Of a DNA stretch of 64,000 bases, positions 23,341-36,150 are shown piece after piece. Position numbers and translations under genes: made by a program. This DNA is from Topomyia yanbarensis. Lineage: Eukaryota; Arthropoda; Insecta; Diptera; Culicidae. The notes beneath the pieces are model-generated. The model saw only the letters and a list, made by a program, of their open reading frames with translations, was not told the origin of the DNA and did not search any database. How positions within the stretch are numbered: the first letter of the stretch is position 1; each line of letters opens with the position of its first letter. Location: NCBI RefSeq assembly GCF_030247195.1, contig NC_080672.1, positions 307,489,115 through 307,553,114 on the forward strand. The letters are read 5' to 3'.

Positions 23341-24690
23341 GAACAAGGCTGTGATTGTTCCAAGGTATTCCAGAATTTTGTGACGCGGAATATTTTTGAA
23401 TAGCACCCAAGTCGTGCAAACCATTTTAATGCTAAAAGCTGTTGTCAAAATTTTCAAAAACATTCGGGCTAAGCTTGCAGAAATATGAAATCATAACTAC
23501 ACATAAAGATAACACATTGAACCATAACGGTATGATTAGTTTATTGCGATTGGTTGTTTGGATCTATGCTGGTAAAGTCTGAAAGGATGATTTGCAGATA
23601 CCCTGTACGTGTTTGGATTACTACTTGCAAGAATCTTCAGTGACTGCATCGGCTTTCACCAACGCAAAATTCTTTGTACGTATATTTTCGGTTTTCCAAT
23701 TTCAAAACACATCACCGTAACCGGTGCGGCTCCGGTGTTGGAAGCAAGCTATCGAGACAACTGCATCAACATGCTCAATGATTCCAATATTGCTTGCCAT
23801 GGATACCGCTGCAGTATCCGCCGGCAATCGATAGCAACATCAAGCAGCTGAGAAGGTATACACGAATGTATCTCCGTCGAACGAGTCGATCCGCATCTTT
23901 CGTCGCCACACGAAGAGAACGATTTCAGTTGTCAGCAAGGAATTTCTAACCTTTGAAGAATTACTCGAATCACTCAAGTGTAAAAATTCTCAACCAAATA
24001 GACAACATAACATCCAATTGGTTCGAAGCGAAGGAACGCCACGGTTCGCTTGAAAGAAGCTGTCAATTTTCGAGAAACTCGGGCGAGCAACAAAAAACAT
24101 GATTAATTAACGATTCTGGTGTCTTTTCATCCCCCGCCGGTGTTTGGAACGTATACGGGAAAAGCTTCTCGTTGACTTCAAACACCGTGACGGCACGTTT
24201 CTCAGCATCCGTAAACTGTGCGTGCTTGCACTAGCAATTAGCGGCGCCTTGGAAATGAGGATAGCGAATTGTTTGAATATTCAATTTGGAACATTTTGAA
24301 AATCAACAAACAAAACTAAAAGTGAGTTAAACCTTCCGGCTCTCACGCCATATGATATGTTCTTTCCTACTGACCTACAATCAAAACCAAACTGAATCGT
24401 TGAATAAAAACAATATCACAAGCGATTGAAGAGCACCGAAAGGCGCCCGTGAAACTCTTTTACACGATGCGCCACACACCGGGCGGGAATTTGACTGACA
24501 GTTCAACATCCTCCAATCAAACGTCGAGATAAACACACACTCATCGAAACGAATACTGTCAGTTTGCTACGATTAACCGCTCGGATGTGTGGTTTTTATC
24601 TTTGACTTGTTGTTTGTAGGAAGACCTATTTTTTCACAAGAACGACGAAATTAATTAGTACACTCAACAAATAGTGGTGCTTTCTGGTGC
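23341..24690. promoter_or_regulatory. Moderately GC-rich stretch, possible host 5' region
   Basis: 23600-24330 is richer in G+C and CpG than its surroundings and holds a short frame (23609-23851) without recognisable relatives. A plus-strand donor-like AAAAGTGAGT lies at about 24318. No conserved protein, TATA box or clear exon can be established. Very tentative. Confidence 0.2.
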
Positions 24691-26300
24691 AAAGTCAGTA
24701 CTATGTTGGCTTTCCCGCACTTTGTAGTCAATGGGTTCCTCGACCGATTCTGTACGAGGAAATATTTTCTTCGCCTCAGTTCTTTATACAATTAATCTGT
24801 TCGAGGGGTTCCGATATATATACTAATCCAATTAAATTATTCCGAAATAATTTGCCTTACTTTATTTTCGAACATTTCATTCTATCTGTTAATCTATCTC
24901 GCTGCTCGTTTCAGAAGGATTTCAAAAAACGGGCAATGGCTCATCAATCTTTCTCTTATTGGGCAGTATCTTACAATTATCATCTCTTTCGCTAGAGAAT
25001 TTAACTTGCAAAAATATGTGGCGCCATGTGACCTCGACTAGTTTCATAAAATGATTTACCATGTAGTAATTGGAATTCATGAGCCACAACTTTTTAGGAA
25101 AACTATTTCTTTGATTTTACATGCTCTTTGCTTACATAGTGAAGCATTAACAGAACTCAGAATATCTTCGTGCACGACCTAAATATGAAACCGTCAAAAA
25201 TTTACTTCAAGTAAATGAATAAAAATGCTAATGGTAACTAACTACGACAATAACCGCTTTCTGTATCCACTCGCTCACAGTTAGCCGAAAGGGTGTGTGG
25301 GCGGGTGGGTGTCGTTTCAAGGGTGTAGAATTTATTGCGAATTTATGGAGAAACAAAACGGTGCCGCGCTTGATGTGGCAAGCTGGCGGAAAAGAGTCCA
25401 AGGGGTGTAACATCGAGGTAAAATTTGCACAATAAAAACAAGAACTCGGTCATGGTTTAGCTGTTTATTTTTTCTCACTAGGTCGAATTGTAGGTTCTAG
25501 GCCGGAATGCCTTTTGCGCTGCTGTTTGGGATCATCATGTAGGGGAAATATGAGCGAGGCGAACAGGCAAGCTTGTATTCGGTTGCGGAATTTTGACCTT
25601 CCTTCGACAGACTTCACGAATGATTCTCAGTGCTCGGGATGGTAGCAGAGCTGACATCACGAACCCACTGCTATCCGCTAATACAGTAGTGACCCGTTTT
25701 TATCAACCAACCGAAAAATTTTGGTTGATAAAATCGGGATTTTTTATCTTCATTTGTCCATCCTAGAAAATTAGAAGTAACCTGAGAATAATCAGTGCAA
25801 AAACGTATTAAATCAAACTGTCTTACAGTTGTCTAATCCAACTGATGAAATTATTCTTTAACTAATTAGACATAGAGCGTTGGTAGTTCACTGCCATTCT
25901 ACGCCTATGTTACAAAGCTGACAACTAAGAAAAATACGATCGAAGATGAAGATTAAATTAGCGATCTGGAGAGAAACGGTGAATCAAATAAAGCTTTACA
26001 GTCTAAAGCTATGTTCATATTCAACGTTTCTAGTGTAAGTAGTCCAGTTTTTCAACAAAAAATTCAATTTACGGAAGATTTTACGAAAAATGCTTAGTAG
26101 CAAAATCCGATAGGAATCAGACACAAATGATGTTGTCTATTCATTTTGTTCACGAAAGTGTACGCTGAGAGCTTTCATGTTAAGCAGGCGATTTCAAGTT
26201 TTACTAAAATCGGAAATCGAAGTTTCTGAAAGCGACGACAGTGATGATTAGTTTTTCAGGATTGATCTCACTATTGTAGTTAATAATACCGTACCAATGT
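24691..26300. other. No recognisable gene
   Basis: A MITE-like start (CAGTAGTGACCCG, 25684) is followed by a short hairpin (ATCAACCAA with its inverse, about 25706-25733). I found no matching right end. The remainder is featureless to me. Confidence 0.4.
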
Positions 26301-26308
26301 TTTAATTA

Positions 26309-26500
26309 ATGAAACTTTCTCTTTCCACAAACTTAATATTTATTTTTTTGATTATTTTATTAGTGGGACAGTTATGCGTAGAATTTCAACTATGGGACAA
26401 ACAGTTTGACGGGCGATTTGAGCCTGGGTCTGTGGCTTTCGGCTGGTATGACCAGTTTTCATTGGTTCGGACTGGTTGGTGTGTTCTTACTTACAAATGA
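26309..26500 (+). other. Short open frame with a signal-peptide-like start
   Basis: 63 codons beginning MKLSLSTNLIFIFLIILL, a hydrophobic stretch resembling a signal peptide, then a tryptophan-rich tail. No family is recognised and no splice or promoter signal supports it. In AT-rich DNA hydrophobic frames arise by chance, so this is probably not a gene. Confidence 0.12.
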
Positions 26501-26800
26501 ATAGATCCATTCGCTTGGGTGACATAGAAGATAACAACAGAGCACAGTAACAAGACTATAGCTGATTCAATTCGAAGTTTGCTTATTGATAACTCAAGCG
26601 CACTGACAGGAGATCTTTTATAGGAGTAGATAAACTAGAGAACAGACATCACAGTCTCTGAGACAAATATGCGCTAAATTGTATCTTCCGGGCCGGTATT
26701 CACAGACAGCCCGCCAAAATAGTCTTTGGTTCAAATTTTATTTGCGGTTTGGCATGAACATAATAAACATAATAACATAATAAAAACATAATATTACTAA

Positions 26801-29207
26801 AGAGGGATTCCACGAGAAACCGGCCGACCACAAAATATGACCATCGTCGATTCGAACGAAACATTGCAGTTGTGTTCGGTTTATGAATCGCCATTATTTT
26901 CTCTGACAATTGCAATATTTAGATACAAGAGCAATTTTTCTAAAGGGCGTAAACATTTCTACGTGCATTCTTTTCAATTTTTTTTTGTTCAATTACTGTA
27001 TTTTATACAGCAAAACTTTCTGAGAACGAGTTTCAGGGAATGAAAATTTATGTGCAAAAAAAATGCGCTGGAAAAAAATGTTGTGTCATTTTTCACAAAA
27101 ACAAAAATTTGAATTAAAAAATTTAAATTGCAAAAAATCCATTTTTTACATTTTAGAAACAAAAATCTAAAGAGAAAAGCAATGTTTTGAATGTGATTGT
27201 ATGATGGAGAACTTATCTGTAAAAAAGTTTTTCTAACAATTACTTTATACATGTTTTAAATTTCATACTAATTGACATACAAAACTAGTTTTATTACAGA
27301 ATATTATTCTTAGTCTTATTTTAAATCAAAATGTATTTAAGAAAAATCTTCCAAAATGCGATAGTTTTCGAGATATTTGGAATTTTGTTCCAACAAAAAT
27401 AGTTAATTCGTGTGATTATACCCTTTTCAAAAGTTATTCGCGTTGCCCCATCATAAAATGTCAAAAATCTAATGTTTATCGTTTTAAAGACCTAAAAGAA
27501 ACTTTTTCAGTGTTTTTGGATCATGAAGAAGCTTTCAATAAAAAAAAAGTTTTCCTAACAACAACTTTTGACATATTTTTATAATTCATACTATTTGCAG
27601 TCACAAATACAATTTTGGCTGCAAAAGAGAAAAGCAATATTTTGAATATGATTTTAAACGCTATTTTAAATCTAAATGCCAATAACAAAATTTCTGAAAT
27701 GTAGTAGTTCTCGAGGTATTTCAAATTTCGTTTTAACAACACAATTCTTTTATTTTCTTACGACCTTTTCAGAAGTTATTCGCGTTTCCCCTTCAACAGC
27801 AATAAGTTTTTCAAAAGGCCCATAATATTTCCTGTAACTTTCTCTTTGACATCTAGGTGATATTGTAAACCATTTGAAAGCTATTCGATATCAACCAAAA
27901 TAAGATCGAACTATTTAGTTTAATTATAAGACCCTATGGTTGAATAGTATTTTTTGAGTTTTCGTATAGCTTTCAAATGGTTTACAATATCACCTTGATG
28001 TCAAAGAGAAAGTTACAGGGAATATTATGGACCTTTCGAAAAAGTTATTATTGCTGATGGAGAAACGCTAATAACTTCTGAAAAGGTCGTAATAAAACAA
28101 AAGAATTATGTTGTTAAAACAAAATTTGAAATATTACGAGAACTACTACCTTTCAGAAAATTATTAGCATTTTGATTTAAAATACAGAAAATTGTATTTT
28201 TGACTGCAAATAGTATGAATTATAATAATATCTCGACAAACATATGATTACGGCCTAAAAGCCAACTGTCAAAATCCACTTTGAATTAAAATTCCAGACA
28301 AACCGTTACTAGTCGAACACAGTTCACAACAGTTTATGAAAGAGAAAACTTTTCTCTTTCGTTTACTATCATCATCTGTGATTGGCGTGTAACGGTTTGT
28401 CCGGAATTTCCATTCAAAGTGTATTTTGACAGTTGGCTTTTAGGCCGTAATCATATGTTTGTCGAGATATGTCCAAAATTGTTGTTAGGAATTTTCTTTT
28501 TTGAAAGCTTCTCCATGATCTAAATACACTGAAAAAGTTTCTTTTACGTCTTTAAAACAATAACCATTAGATTTTTTACATTTTATAATTAGGCAACGCG
28601 AATAACTTCTCCAAATATCTCGAAAACTATCGCATTTTGGAAGATTTCTCTAAAATACATTTTGATTTAAAATGAGACTTAGAATTATATTTTGTGATAA
28701 AATTACAGTTTTGTATGTCAATTAGCATGAAATTTAAAAACATGTATAAAGTTATTGAAGGAAAAACTTTTTTACCGATAACTTCTCCATCATACAATCA
28801 CATTCAAAATGTTTCCTTTCTCTTTAGGTTTTTATTGACAAAATACAAAAAATTAGAAAAAAATGGTTTTTTGCAATTGAAATTTTTAACACAAATTTTT
28901 GTTTTTGCGAAAAATGACACAACATTTTTTTCAGTGTATATTTTTTCGCAAATATATATTCATTCTCTGAAACTCGTCCTCAGAAAGTTTTGCTATATAA
29001 AATACAGTAATCTAAAAAAAAATTAAATTAATGCGCGAAGAAATGTTTTCGTCCTTTTAAAATATTGCTCTTGAGTTAAAATAATCTTACTGATTGTGGA
29101 AAATGTTTAGTATTCCATGCCGATAAAATGTGTAAAGTTTCATAGGAATCTAAGATGGTCAGTCAGGATTTCAATTATTTTCGGACGAATCTTCGTGGAA
29201 TTCCTCT
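26801..29207. mobile_element. 2.4-kb foldback element
   Basis: The left arm (26801 to about 27890) and right arm (about 27965-29207) are inverted copies. The ends are AGAGGGATTCCACGA and, in reverse complement, AGAGGAATTCCACGA. Near the centre TTGTAAACCATTTGAAAGCT faces its inverse across a loop of about 75 bp. The right arm carries a younger insertion (28231-28467). A single arm of the same family lies at about 38366-38951. The open frames at 26989-27252 (minus) and 28694-29026 (plus) are the same arm sequence and look like chance frames. Confidence 0.8.
28231..28467. mobile_element. TA-flanked palindromic MITE in the foldback arm
   Basis: The ends are TCTCGACAAACATATGATTA and its inverse, with arms of at least 55 bp through CCAACTGTCAAAAT. 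TA lies on both sides (28229-28230, 28468-28469). The opposite arm of the host palindrome, at about 27577-27590, keeps the empty site (AATTATAAAAATATGTCAAA in the matching strand), which confirms the boundaries. Confidence 0.85.
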
Positions 29208-29417
29208 AAATATACAACAGTACCGTCTTTACACATGGGCACACTGGGCACCGGGATTTTAGGGGCCCCACGATGAGGATAGGCGCATACTGACTGTCTG
29301 TACTACTGGCGTCATAAAAACTAAAGAGAGCGGCCTAATCTTTATTTATTTGAAAAATACCGATACCGTTTACAAATAGAATATGTTTTGCTGAATGCTG
29401 ATTTCAGTTTCGGTTAA

Positions 29418-29906
29418 CCCATTCATGCCCATGTTGTTTGTGGACAACAACGTTTTTAAACAGCTATAACTTTTGATTGGGGCAAGATTTGCTCACAAAA
29501 ACAAGTAAGGCTAATAAATGTGACTATTGGCTTTCATTTGAGTATTAACGGTTACACGGATCAGCTCTAGAAATGAAGTTATTGCAATTAGTCTGATTGA
29601 ACTCCGATGGAGTTGGAAAATGAATTTTTCATATAACTTCTTTATGTTGCAATATTAGTGAAAACTAATAAAACTTATCAATTTGGACTATTTTTGGCTA
29701 CGTTTTCCACGCAGTTGGACTATTGTAAATATTCTAGGCGAATTTCAGTGAGCATTAGAAGGTAAAAATTGAGCAGCTTCTAGCACTGCAAGGAAAGCAC
29801 CTACCGTTATGAAAAATGGTTTTTGGAGTTTCTTGACTCCACCGTTTTAAAGAAAAAATAGTTTTGAAACCCTACATGCACTAGAAAAAAGTTGGGCATG
29901 AAAGGG
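29418..29906. mobile_element. piggyBac-type MITE, copy 2 (inverted relative to copy 1)
   Basis: TTAA on both sides (29414-29417, 29907-29910). Ends CCCATTCATGCCCA and TGGGCATGAAAGGG. The interior is the reverse complement of 12123-12626, with a short deletion after ACTCCGATGG. Confidence 0.85.
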
Positions 29907-29910
29907 TTAA

Positions 29911-31017
29911 ACCAGATTAATGTCAAACGCAAAGATAAACTATGAGTAACGGCGACATATATTATACCAAACCAACCAGAGATTCGTTATTCCTTATCCT
30001 GCAGCAAGAAACACGAAGCCTGAAAAAGAATCATCCTGATTCTAAATAATCTGAAAGGGATTCGCCAACACAGTATTGGTTTTAAAGCCTTCTCTTCGGT
30101 TGACTGGTTTTAAAGCCTTCTCTTCGCAAAGTGGAATGTTTATTAAAAGACAAAATATGGCTTTTCTGAAGCCACATTATATCCAGTTTTATCACATCAG
30201 GAACGTGATACTGCTCACTTTCAATATATTAAGTATAACTCTTTTGAAAGCCCCGTAGTTTAAAACTAGAGATCAATAAAAATTGACAGATTCGTTTAAA
30301 GAATCGTAACCAAAGCATAATTTTAACAGTTGAATTTATTGGCATATTGTTACTTGGTTTTCGTAGATTGTCATAGTGTTATATCAGCCCCATTATAATG
30401 CATGGTCAACCAAAACAAACGAATCCTCGGTACTTCTACTTCTGATTAGATGTTAGCTCAGTCCAAAGTAAAACGCATCAAACTGGATGGTATTGATGTA
30501 TTTTGTATCATGTGTACTTTTAGCATGTTAAATATTTTTTAGTTTTACAACTAAAGCTTAATAATTTGGCATAACTCACACACTTTTTCTTCAAAATTCG
30601 AAATGTTGCAGGTGCTGGATCATTTTACTAGAACATATAATAAAGCTAGGTGGCCGATATAAAGAGTTATATAAGAAAAAACAGTTTTGCATTTCCTCTT
30701 CCATCGTATAAAGCACGTTGCATGCTCATTAATATACAAACACTCAAAGAACGCCGCGAATTTGCCATGCTTTGATTTATCAACGAAATTATTTCTGAAC
30801 GTGTACAATCCGCATCATTACTTTCGCAAATAAAATTTTATGTACCTAGACGTCAACTAAGAACTCGAAATTTATTCCAAGAACAATCTTTTAGGACAAA
30901 CTATGCTAAAAATAGCCCTATCAATAGAATGATGCATCATTATAATGAAAATTGTGCAATAATCGAGCTTTCCTTGTCCAGAAAACAAATTAAATTTGAA
31001 CTTAATCGAAGAAATAA
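29911..31017. other. No recognisable gene; one short direct repeat
   Basis: TGGTTTTAAAGCCTTCTCTT occurs at 30077 and again 28 bp later at 30105. Nothing else supported. Confidence 0.5.
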
Positions 31018-31252
31018 TATATAGTATACTAGCTAATACCCATCGCACGTTGCTGCGATTTTCGACGAAATAGGAGGAAAACACAGTTTGTTCCAAAGCC
31101 CCATCTGGCGGGCATATAATCTCCAACTAATAGTACACAAACACGCCCCATAACAAATACCTACTGTGTATCAATTTTTACGGAAATCGGTTAAGCCGTT
31201 TGGGAGTCTATAAATCATATACATACAAACTTTGACTTTTATATATATATAT

Positions 31253-31296
<44 letters not shown>

Positions 31297-31297
31297 G
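31018..31297 (+). mobile_element. Short SINE/RTE-like repeat ending in (TA)n(GATA)n
   Basis: Begins TATACTAGCTAATACCCATC and contains ATCGGTTAAGCCGTTTGGGA, wording familiar from insect RTE 3' ends and SINEs that share them. It ends in ATATATAT (about 31240-31254) and GATA repeats (31255-31297). RTE-type elements typically end in such short tandem repeats. The assignment is from memory of the motif, not a search. Confidence 0.5.
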
Positions 31298-31659
31298 CAA
31301 ATATTATTGTAATACCATTTTGTCGCGCACTGTAGGTCAGTGACATTTCAATCATACACCAGAATAGCTAACAGGCTATCGTCACAAATATACATAAAAA
31401 TACAAATGTTCTCCTTCAAAAAGAATTCGAAAAGAATTTGCTTGATATGAATTCTTTTGACAGGCCTCGTATTCGTATTAATAAATAAATGGTAAACGAA
31501 TTATTGATATTTCGAGTCCTCAGTTGACAGCAAACTGTTGTCGTGAACACACTCGTTTTAACGACAACGACATTGGTTTCTATGTAACGAAATTCGCGGA
31601 CTTAGTCCGGCATTGTAAAACAAATTTAATTCCGATATTCGGAACAAGCAACTGCCAAT

Positions 31660-32215
31660 ATGGCATCATCGATTGACAAAACATTTGTGATCAACTTGAT
31701 CAACTTTAAAGTTGTACCGACTAAACTGAACCTTTCTGCGAACGCAGAACTCATCACAAAAAATCTCGCTATCGAAGCGACTAAACTACGGCACTTGCAG
31801 GTCAGCAATGGACGTGTCTTAGTGGGCACCGATTCCGCTTGAACAGCACAGGACATAGTACAAGAAAACAACACGAAACACCAGCTAGAACACGACGGGA
31901 AATCCTACAGCATTCCACTGTCAATGGAGGATAGATCTATTGAAGTTAGAGGTCCATGACCTCCGCCCGAGCACAACTAACAGACAGCTAGCATACCGGA
32001 TGCGTGAGTACGGTGAAATCATATCAATCCGCAATGAAGTCTTGAAAGATTTCTTTCCTGGTGTCCCAAATGAAGTAAGGATTATGCGCATGAAACTTGC
32101 TAAACCGATACCTACATATGTGACGGTGGACACGACTATGACTCTCATAACCTACAAAGGTTAATTCGCCACATGCAAACATTGCAACCGACGAGTTCAC
32201 TATGCTCAAAAGTGA
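31660..32215 (+). pseudogene. LINE ORF1 (gag-like) relic
   Basis: Frame 31660-31842 (MASSIDKTFVINLINF...) and frame 31940-32164 (VHDLRPSTTNRQLAYRMRE... DFFPGVPNEVRIMRMKL) together follow the layout of the ORF1 at 17593. Stops interrupt it. A zinc knuckle is still readable after 32164 (ATCKHCNRRVHYAQK), but a TGA (32215 onwards) replaces the last cysteine codon. The foldback element at 32219 begins immediately afterwards. It is a different family from the 17.6-kb ORF1, since only the conserved block matches. Confidence 0.7.
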
Positions 32216-32218
32216 TCT

Positions 32219-33971
32219 GACACATTCTTTCGTGACGTTACAACGATTTGACGATTCTTCATTCTATAAATATGTTATAACTTTATCAAATGAACGCCTA
32301 CATCAAAACTTATTACAGATTCAGAAAGTAGACAAAATTTCACTAAAGATTCAATAAACATAAACTGAATATACTGGAAGAGGATTGTTTTATAACTGAT
32401 AATGCAACGTGACGTTACAACGCGTCACAAATTAGAACTTTCAACACATTTCCATAAATATTTTTAACAAGAACAAATCTTCTACGATGCATTTCTAAAT
32501 AGCAGACGCATAACTAGGTGTCATTAAATATATTTTTATTGTTTCGTTTCTTATTAAGCATCTTTTAACTTTTGTGACGCTCCTCGTACAACGCTCCTTT
32601 CTCAGAAAAGCGATATCTCGTTGCGTTGTAACGTCACGAAAATCTTGAACTTTTCTATAACTCTGTAAGTTACGCTGATGCTATTGTTTGGAGTAAAATT
32701 TTAAATATTTATCACATTTAGTCATTTTAATAAAAATTTACTCGAATAACAATATGGGGTTGTTGAAAAATCACGCTACAGTTTATTTTTTTAATTGTAG
32801 CAGAAATAATTGATCAAACCAAGATTGTTTTTATATCTGTTGTGGATAAATTTGAGTCATTTGACATATTTATTTATTTGACACGGCTCAATATTGTAGT
32901 TAAACAAAGCCAGAATAGCAGCTTTTATCACATAATTCACAACCAAAAATAAACTGGCAGTATTGCTTTGTTTAATTTGGTAAGGAATTAAGTTCCCGAT
33001 CCGAGTTTATAGTATGATATTTGTATTATTGGGCCTAAGCAAGTGAATTTATATGACAAAGCGAGCACAATTTAAGCGCCAGACAATCGACAGTGCTAAG
33101 TATACTGAAATATTGTATAAATTATAGTTGCAAAGATTCAGAGAAAAAGAACACGTCACGTCGCCGTGATGTTGCGAAAGAATGTGTTACATCCAATCGT
33201 CAATTCGACGGGTTTTTTAAAGTCTGCAAACACTAATAAACACTCCCTCATCTATCTTTTTTGGGCCCATTTGAGATGAGCTAAGCAAGCTAAGCGACTC
33301 TAAGCAATTGAGACGATTTAGTGCGGTCACCCAGATAGGTCTCTGTAGACCCAATTATGTTTTTACAACCTCCCGTAAATTCGAATAGATACCCGTCAAT
33401 ATTGGATTTAATACCTCAGGCATTTCGATAATGTAGCTGCTTCGATGATGTATTTGGGCTTGTAACAGAAGAATTGGTTAGTTACTAACTGACGGCACGT
33501 GCGACTACAACGGAGGTTGCGGAGAACCTTATAACGGGCGTCTCGTCGACGATGGCGAAGTGTGGAATGGTTGATTACTGGGAGGAAAGAAATATTCAGG
33601 GAACGCATTATTATTCATGGCGAAATACTAACCCGAGAACAAAGTTCAGAAATTCCCTCACAACCTTCCATCGCATGTTCTGGACTACGTTGCTGTTAGC
33701 GTGATTGCATCGGAACGTATCATATAACCAGCGTCTAGGAGAGTACAGCGTAGGTGGACTTTTAAAGAAACATAATGTGACGTTGTTCAATCGTTTATTA
33801 AAATTAACTCCTCCAGTGCCTTCAAGTGTTGTAAATCAAATCTTAGATAAAATTTCGTTTATTTTCTAAATCTATAATTAGGTTTGATGAAGGAGTTCAT
33901 TTGAAAAAGTTATAACAGATTTATAGAATGAAGGTTGGTCAAATCGTTGTAACGTCACGAAAGAATGCGTC
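32219..33971. mobile_element. 1.75-kb foldback element
   Basis: Left start GACACATTCTTTCGTGACGT, right end in reverse complement GACGCATTCTTTCGTGACGT. The similarity continues inward past ATTCTATAAAT and GTTATAACTTT to at least 32400 on the left and 33790 on the right. No transposase. The centre (about 32700-33700) shows nothing recognisable. Repeated 15-mers are listed separately. Confidence 0.7.
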
Positions 33972-34241
33972 GATGGTATATAACCCCTTAAGCACTTAAG
34001 GATATACATTCTGAATTTATGAATATCACGCTAGTATAATTTCCTGTTTACGAAACAACTTAAAAGCGTTTAAATAAACCATACGTAGGAAAATTTTACA
34101 CTATATCTGATAAATCATTCAAGCGTCTGATAAAAGTTGAATTGCGTGACGTTACAACGCAAAGTATATCTATATAAATTTGAACAAAATTTTAGTTTCT
34201 TAATAAAATTTAAAAATGGTCATTATTCGTGACGTTACCGC
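32231..34241. repeat. Five identical copies of CGTGACGTTACAACG plus one partial copy
   Basis: Plus-strand copies at 32231-32245, 32408-32422 and 34145-34159; minus-strand copies at 32624-32638 and 33945-33959; a partial copy at 34228-34241 (CGTGACGTTACCGC). Each contains TGACGT. They lie at and inside the ends of the foldback element and just beyond its right end. Confidence 0.85.
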
Positions 34242-35090
34242 AGAAACAATCAAAACTTCTATTAGTTCAAAAATTATTAGTGGTCCAACCAATGAAAAAA
34301 TCTTTCTAGTTTTATTATTCTACACTCAACAACGAACAAATTTCTTTAAACAGATAAAAATTTCAATAATAGTTTCATAAAATATAACTTTTCTTAGAAG
34401 TCAATAATTCAGGAGCCATTTTCCGTGAAATTCAGCTTACTTTTCTATATATTTTTCAACTATTTGTCGAAATGTCAATCGTTGGATTACATAACTTTTC
34501 AATGGTTTAAACACTGCCGAATCTAGGAAAAAATATTGTTATACCAAAATAAGACAAAACAAAAACGTCATTCTGGTGTACAAGCCCGCGGAATGTGTCA
34601 TCTGAGTATGCAAAATCCTGCAGCGATTCTCGTTTTTCTTTAAATCAATACAATGTCACTTGGTGTGGTCTTACTTAACACCGCCTAATTGATCGCACGG
34701 TTTTGGCAAAAAACACTGTGCGGTGGGGAAATAGTAAGAATGAGAGGCAAGTGTTGCATTTATTCTTGTTTGCCGATTCTTTAGTGTGTCTATATTTCAA
34801 TACTCAAAAATATAAGTTTAGGGTCATAGAAATTTTAACAGTATTTTTTACTATTAATTTATACTTTTTACTAACACAATGCTCGTGTTTTGCGAAATAC
34901 CACACCTCCTAACTAAATAATAGTAAGAAAATTTATGGCTCACGCAATCTTGTTCGAATACATTTCCAACAATACTGCAAAGGTCAAATCTGTATAAAAT
35001 CTGTTTACTACGTAGTGGCGTAAAAAATTACTACACGACAGCTCGTTGTGTAATGTTCAATCAGATAATATAATCGTTTCACTTAATAAA
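33972..35090. other. No recognisable gene
   Basis: AT-rich. Apart from the two 15-mer sites near 34.2 kb, nothing supported; the frame at 34703-34912 has no known relatives. Confidence 0.5.
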
Positions 35091-36150
35091 CATGATTTGT
35101 GAAAAACACACCGAACGACACTCTAGATACTTCTCCCGCTAGTAGCATGACATTAGCAGCACGAGCGCTGTTGATTATTATTCCCGCAGCCGAGATATCA
35201 AATAGCTCGAGAAGCCCAACCAAAACATCTGTTCGTCGAACTCACGTGGCTCACCACGGTCGGAGCAGAATGAGACAGCAACCTTCGCCCGCATCAGATG
35301 AACCATACCAAAACTAATGGCATATTCGTTTTTGACACTGCACTACACCGGTGTAGTCGGTGCTACACTCATTCAAACTTGGGTGTAATCAGTCTATCTC
35401 TTTCTTTGCACTACACCGGTGTAGCACCAAGAAAAAACGAAAACGCCATAAGAACATACAGCACCATCCCATCGCATCGATCGCTGGCTGACTGTGTGTC
35501 GGGCGGACACGGAGAAATAAAGAAGAAGAAGAAAAACCCGCGATAATAAAACCGAAAATCGAAAGTAACCCGAATAACACGAGATTTACCGCACACTCCT
35601 CGGTCGGTTTCTGTTGTTCCTCTATGCCTTCAAACGCACTGTCGTCTGCAGATATATGTACTGTACAGTAAGCTCACTGTAGATGATGGTCCAAAACACG
35701 ACACGCGTGTGGGAAGGATATAAAATTCCATCGACCTCCGCACACCATACCAACCGCAACGTCTTATTTGCCTGCTTTCGCGTTGGACTCTTCTGCTGAT
35801 AATTTCGACAAGTCGGGCAAGTGTTGTATTTTGTCCCCATGAACGACAGAATCACTTTGTGTTAGAATCGTCGCTCGTATAACACGGTGGTGGGGGGGGG
35901 GGAGAAGCATGCGGGCACGCGCCAGTAAATCCAGACGGCGGGGTGGTCTACGCGTGTTGAGCCGGAATGTAAATTCCATCGCGTGGAATTTTCGCTGTAG
36001 ATCATTTTCCGGTGGCAGGCGGTGGCGTTTCAAATTCGGGACAATATAGAATTCCGTCCAGAGCAAAAAAAAACACCATTAAAGTTCGGTGAGGCGGAAT
36101 GATCCGGTCGGCGTGCGACGGGGAAGTGTTGTTGTTGTGGTTTTTGTTGA
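35091..36150. promoter_or_regulatory. GC-rich island, possible promoter or 5' UTR
   Basis: Raised G+C and CpG content over about 1 kb, with a G-run at 35889-35900. Two perfect 14-bp palindromes CTACACCGGTGTAG lie near 35343 and 35411. Frames on both strands are open over 60-100 codons but show no recognisable domain. Transcript orientation cannot be decided from the sequence. Confidence 0.3.

Noticed and set aside
26989..29026. Matching frames on opposite strands (26989-27252 minus, 28694-29026 plus)
   Set aside because: They are the two arms of one foldback element; the similarity is DNA-level and no known protein is seen.
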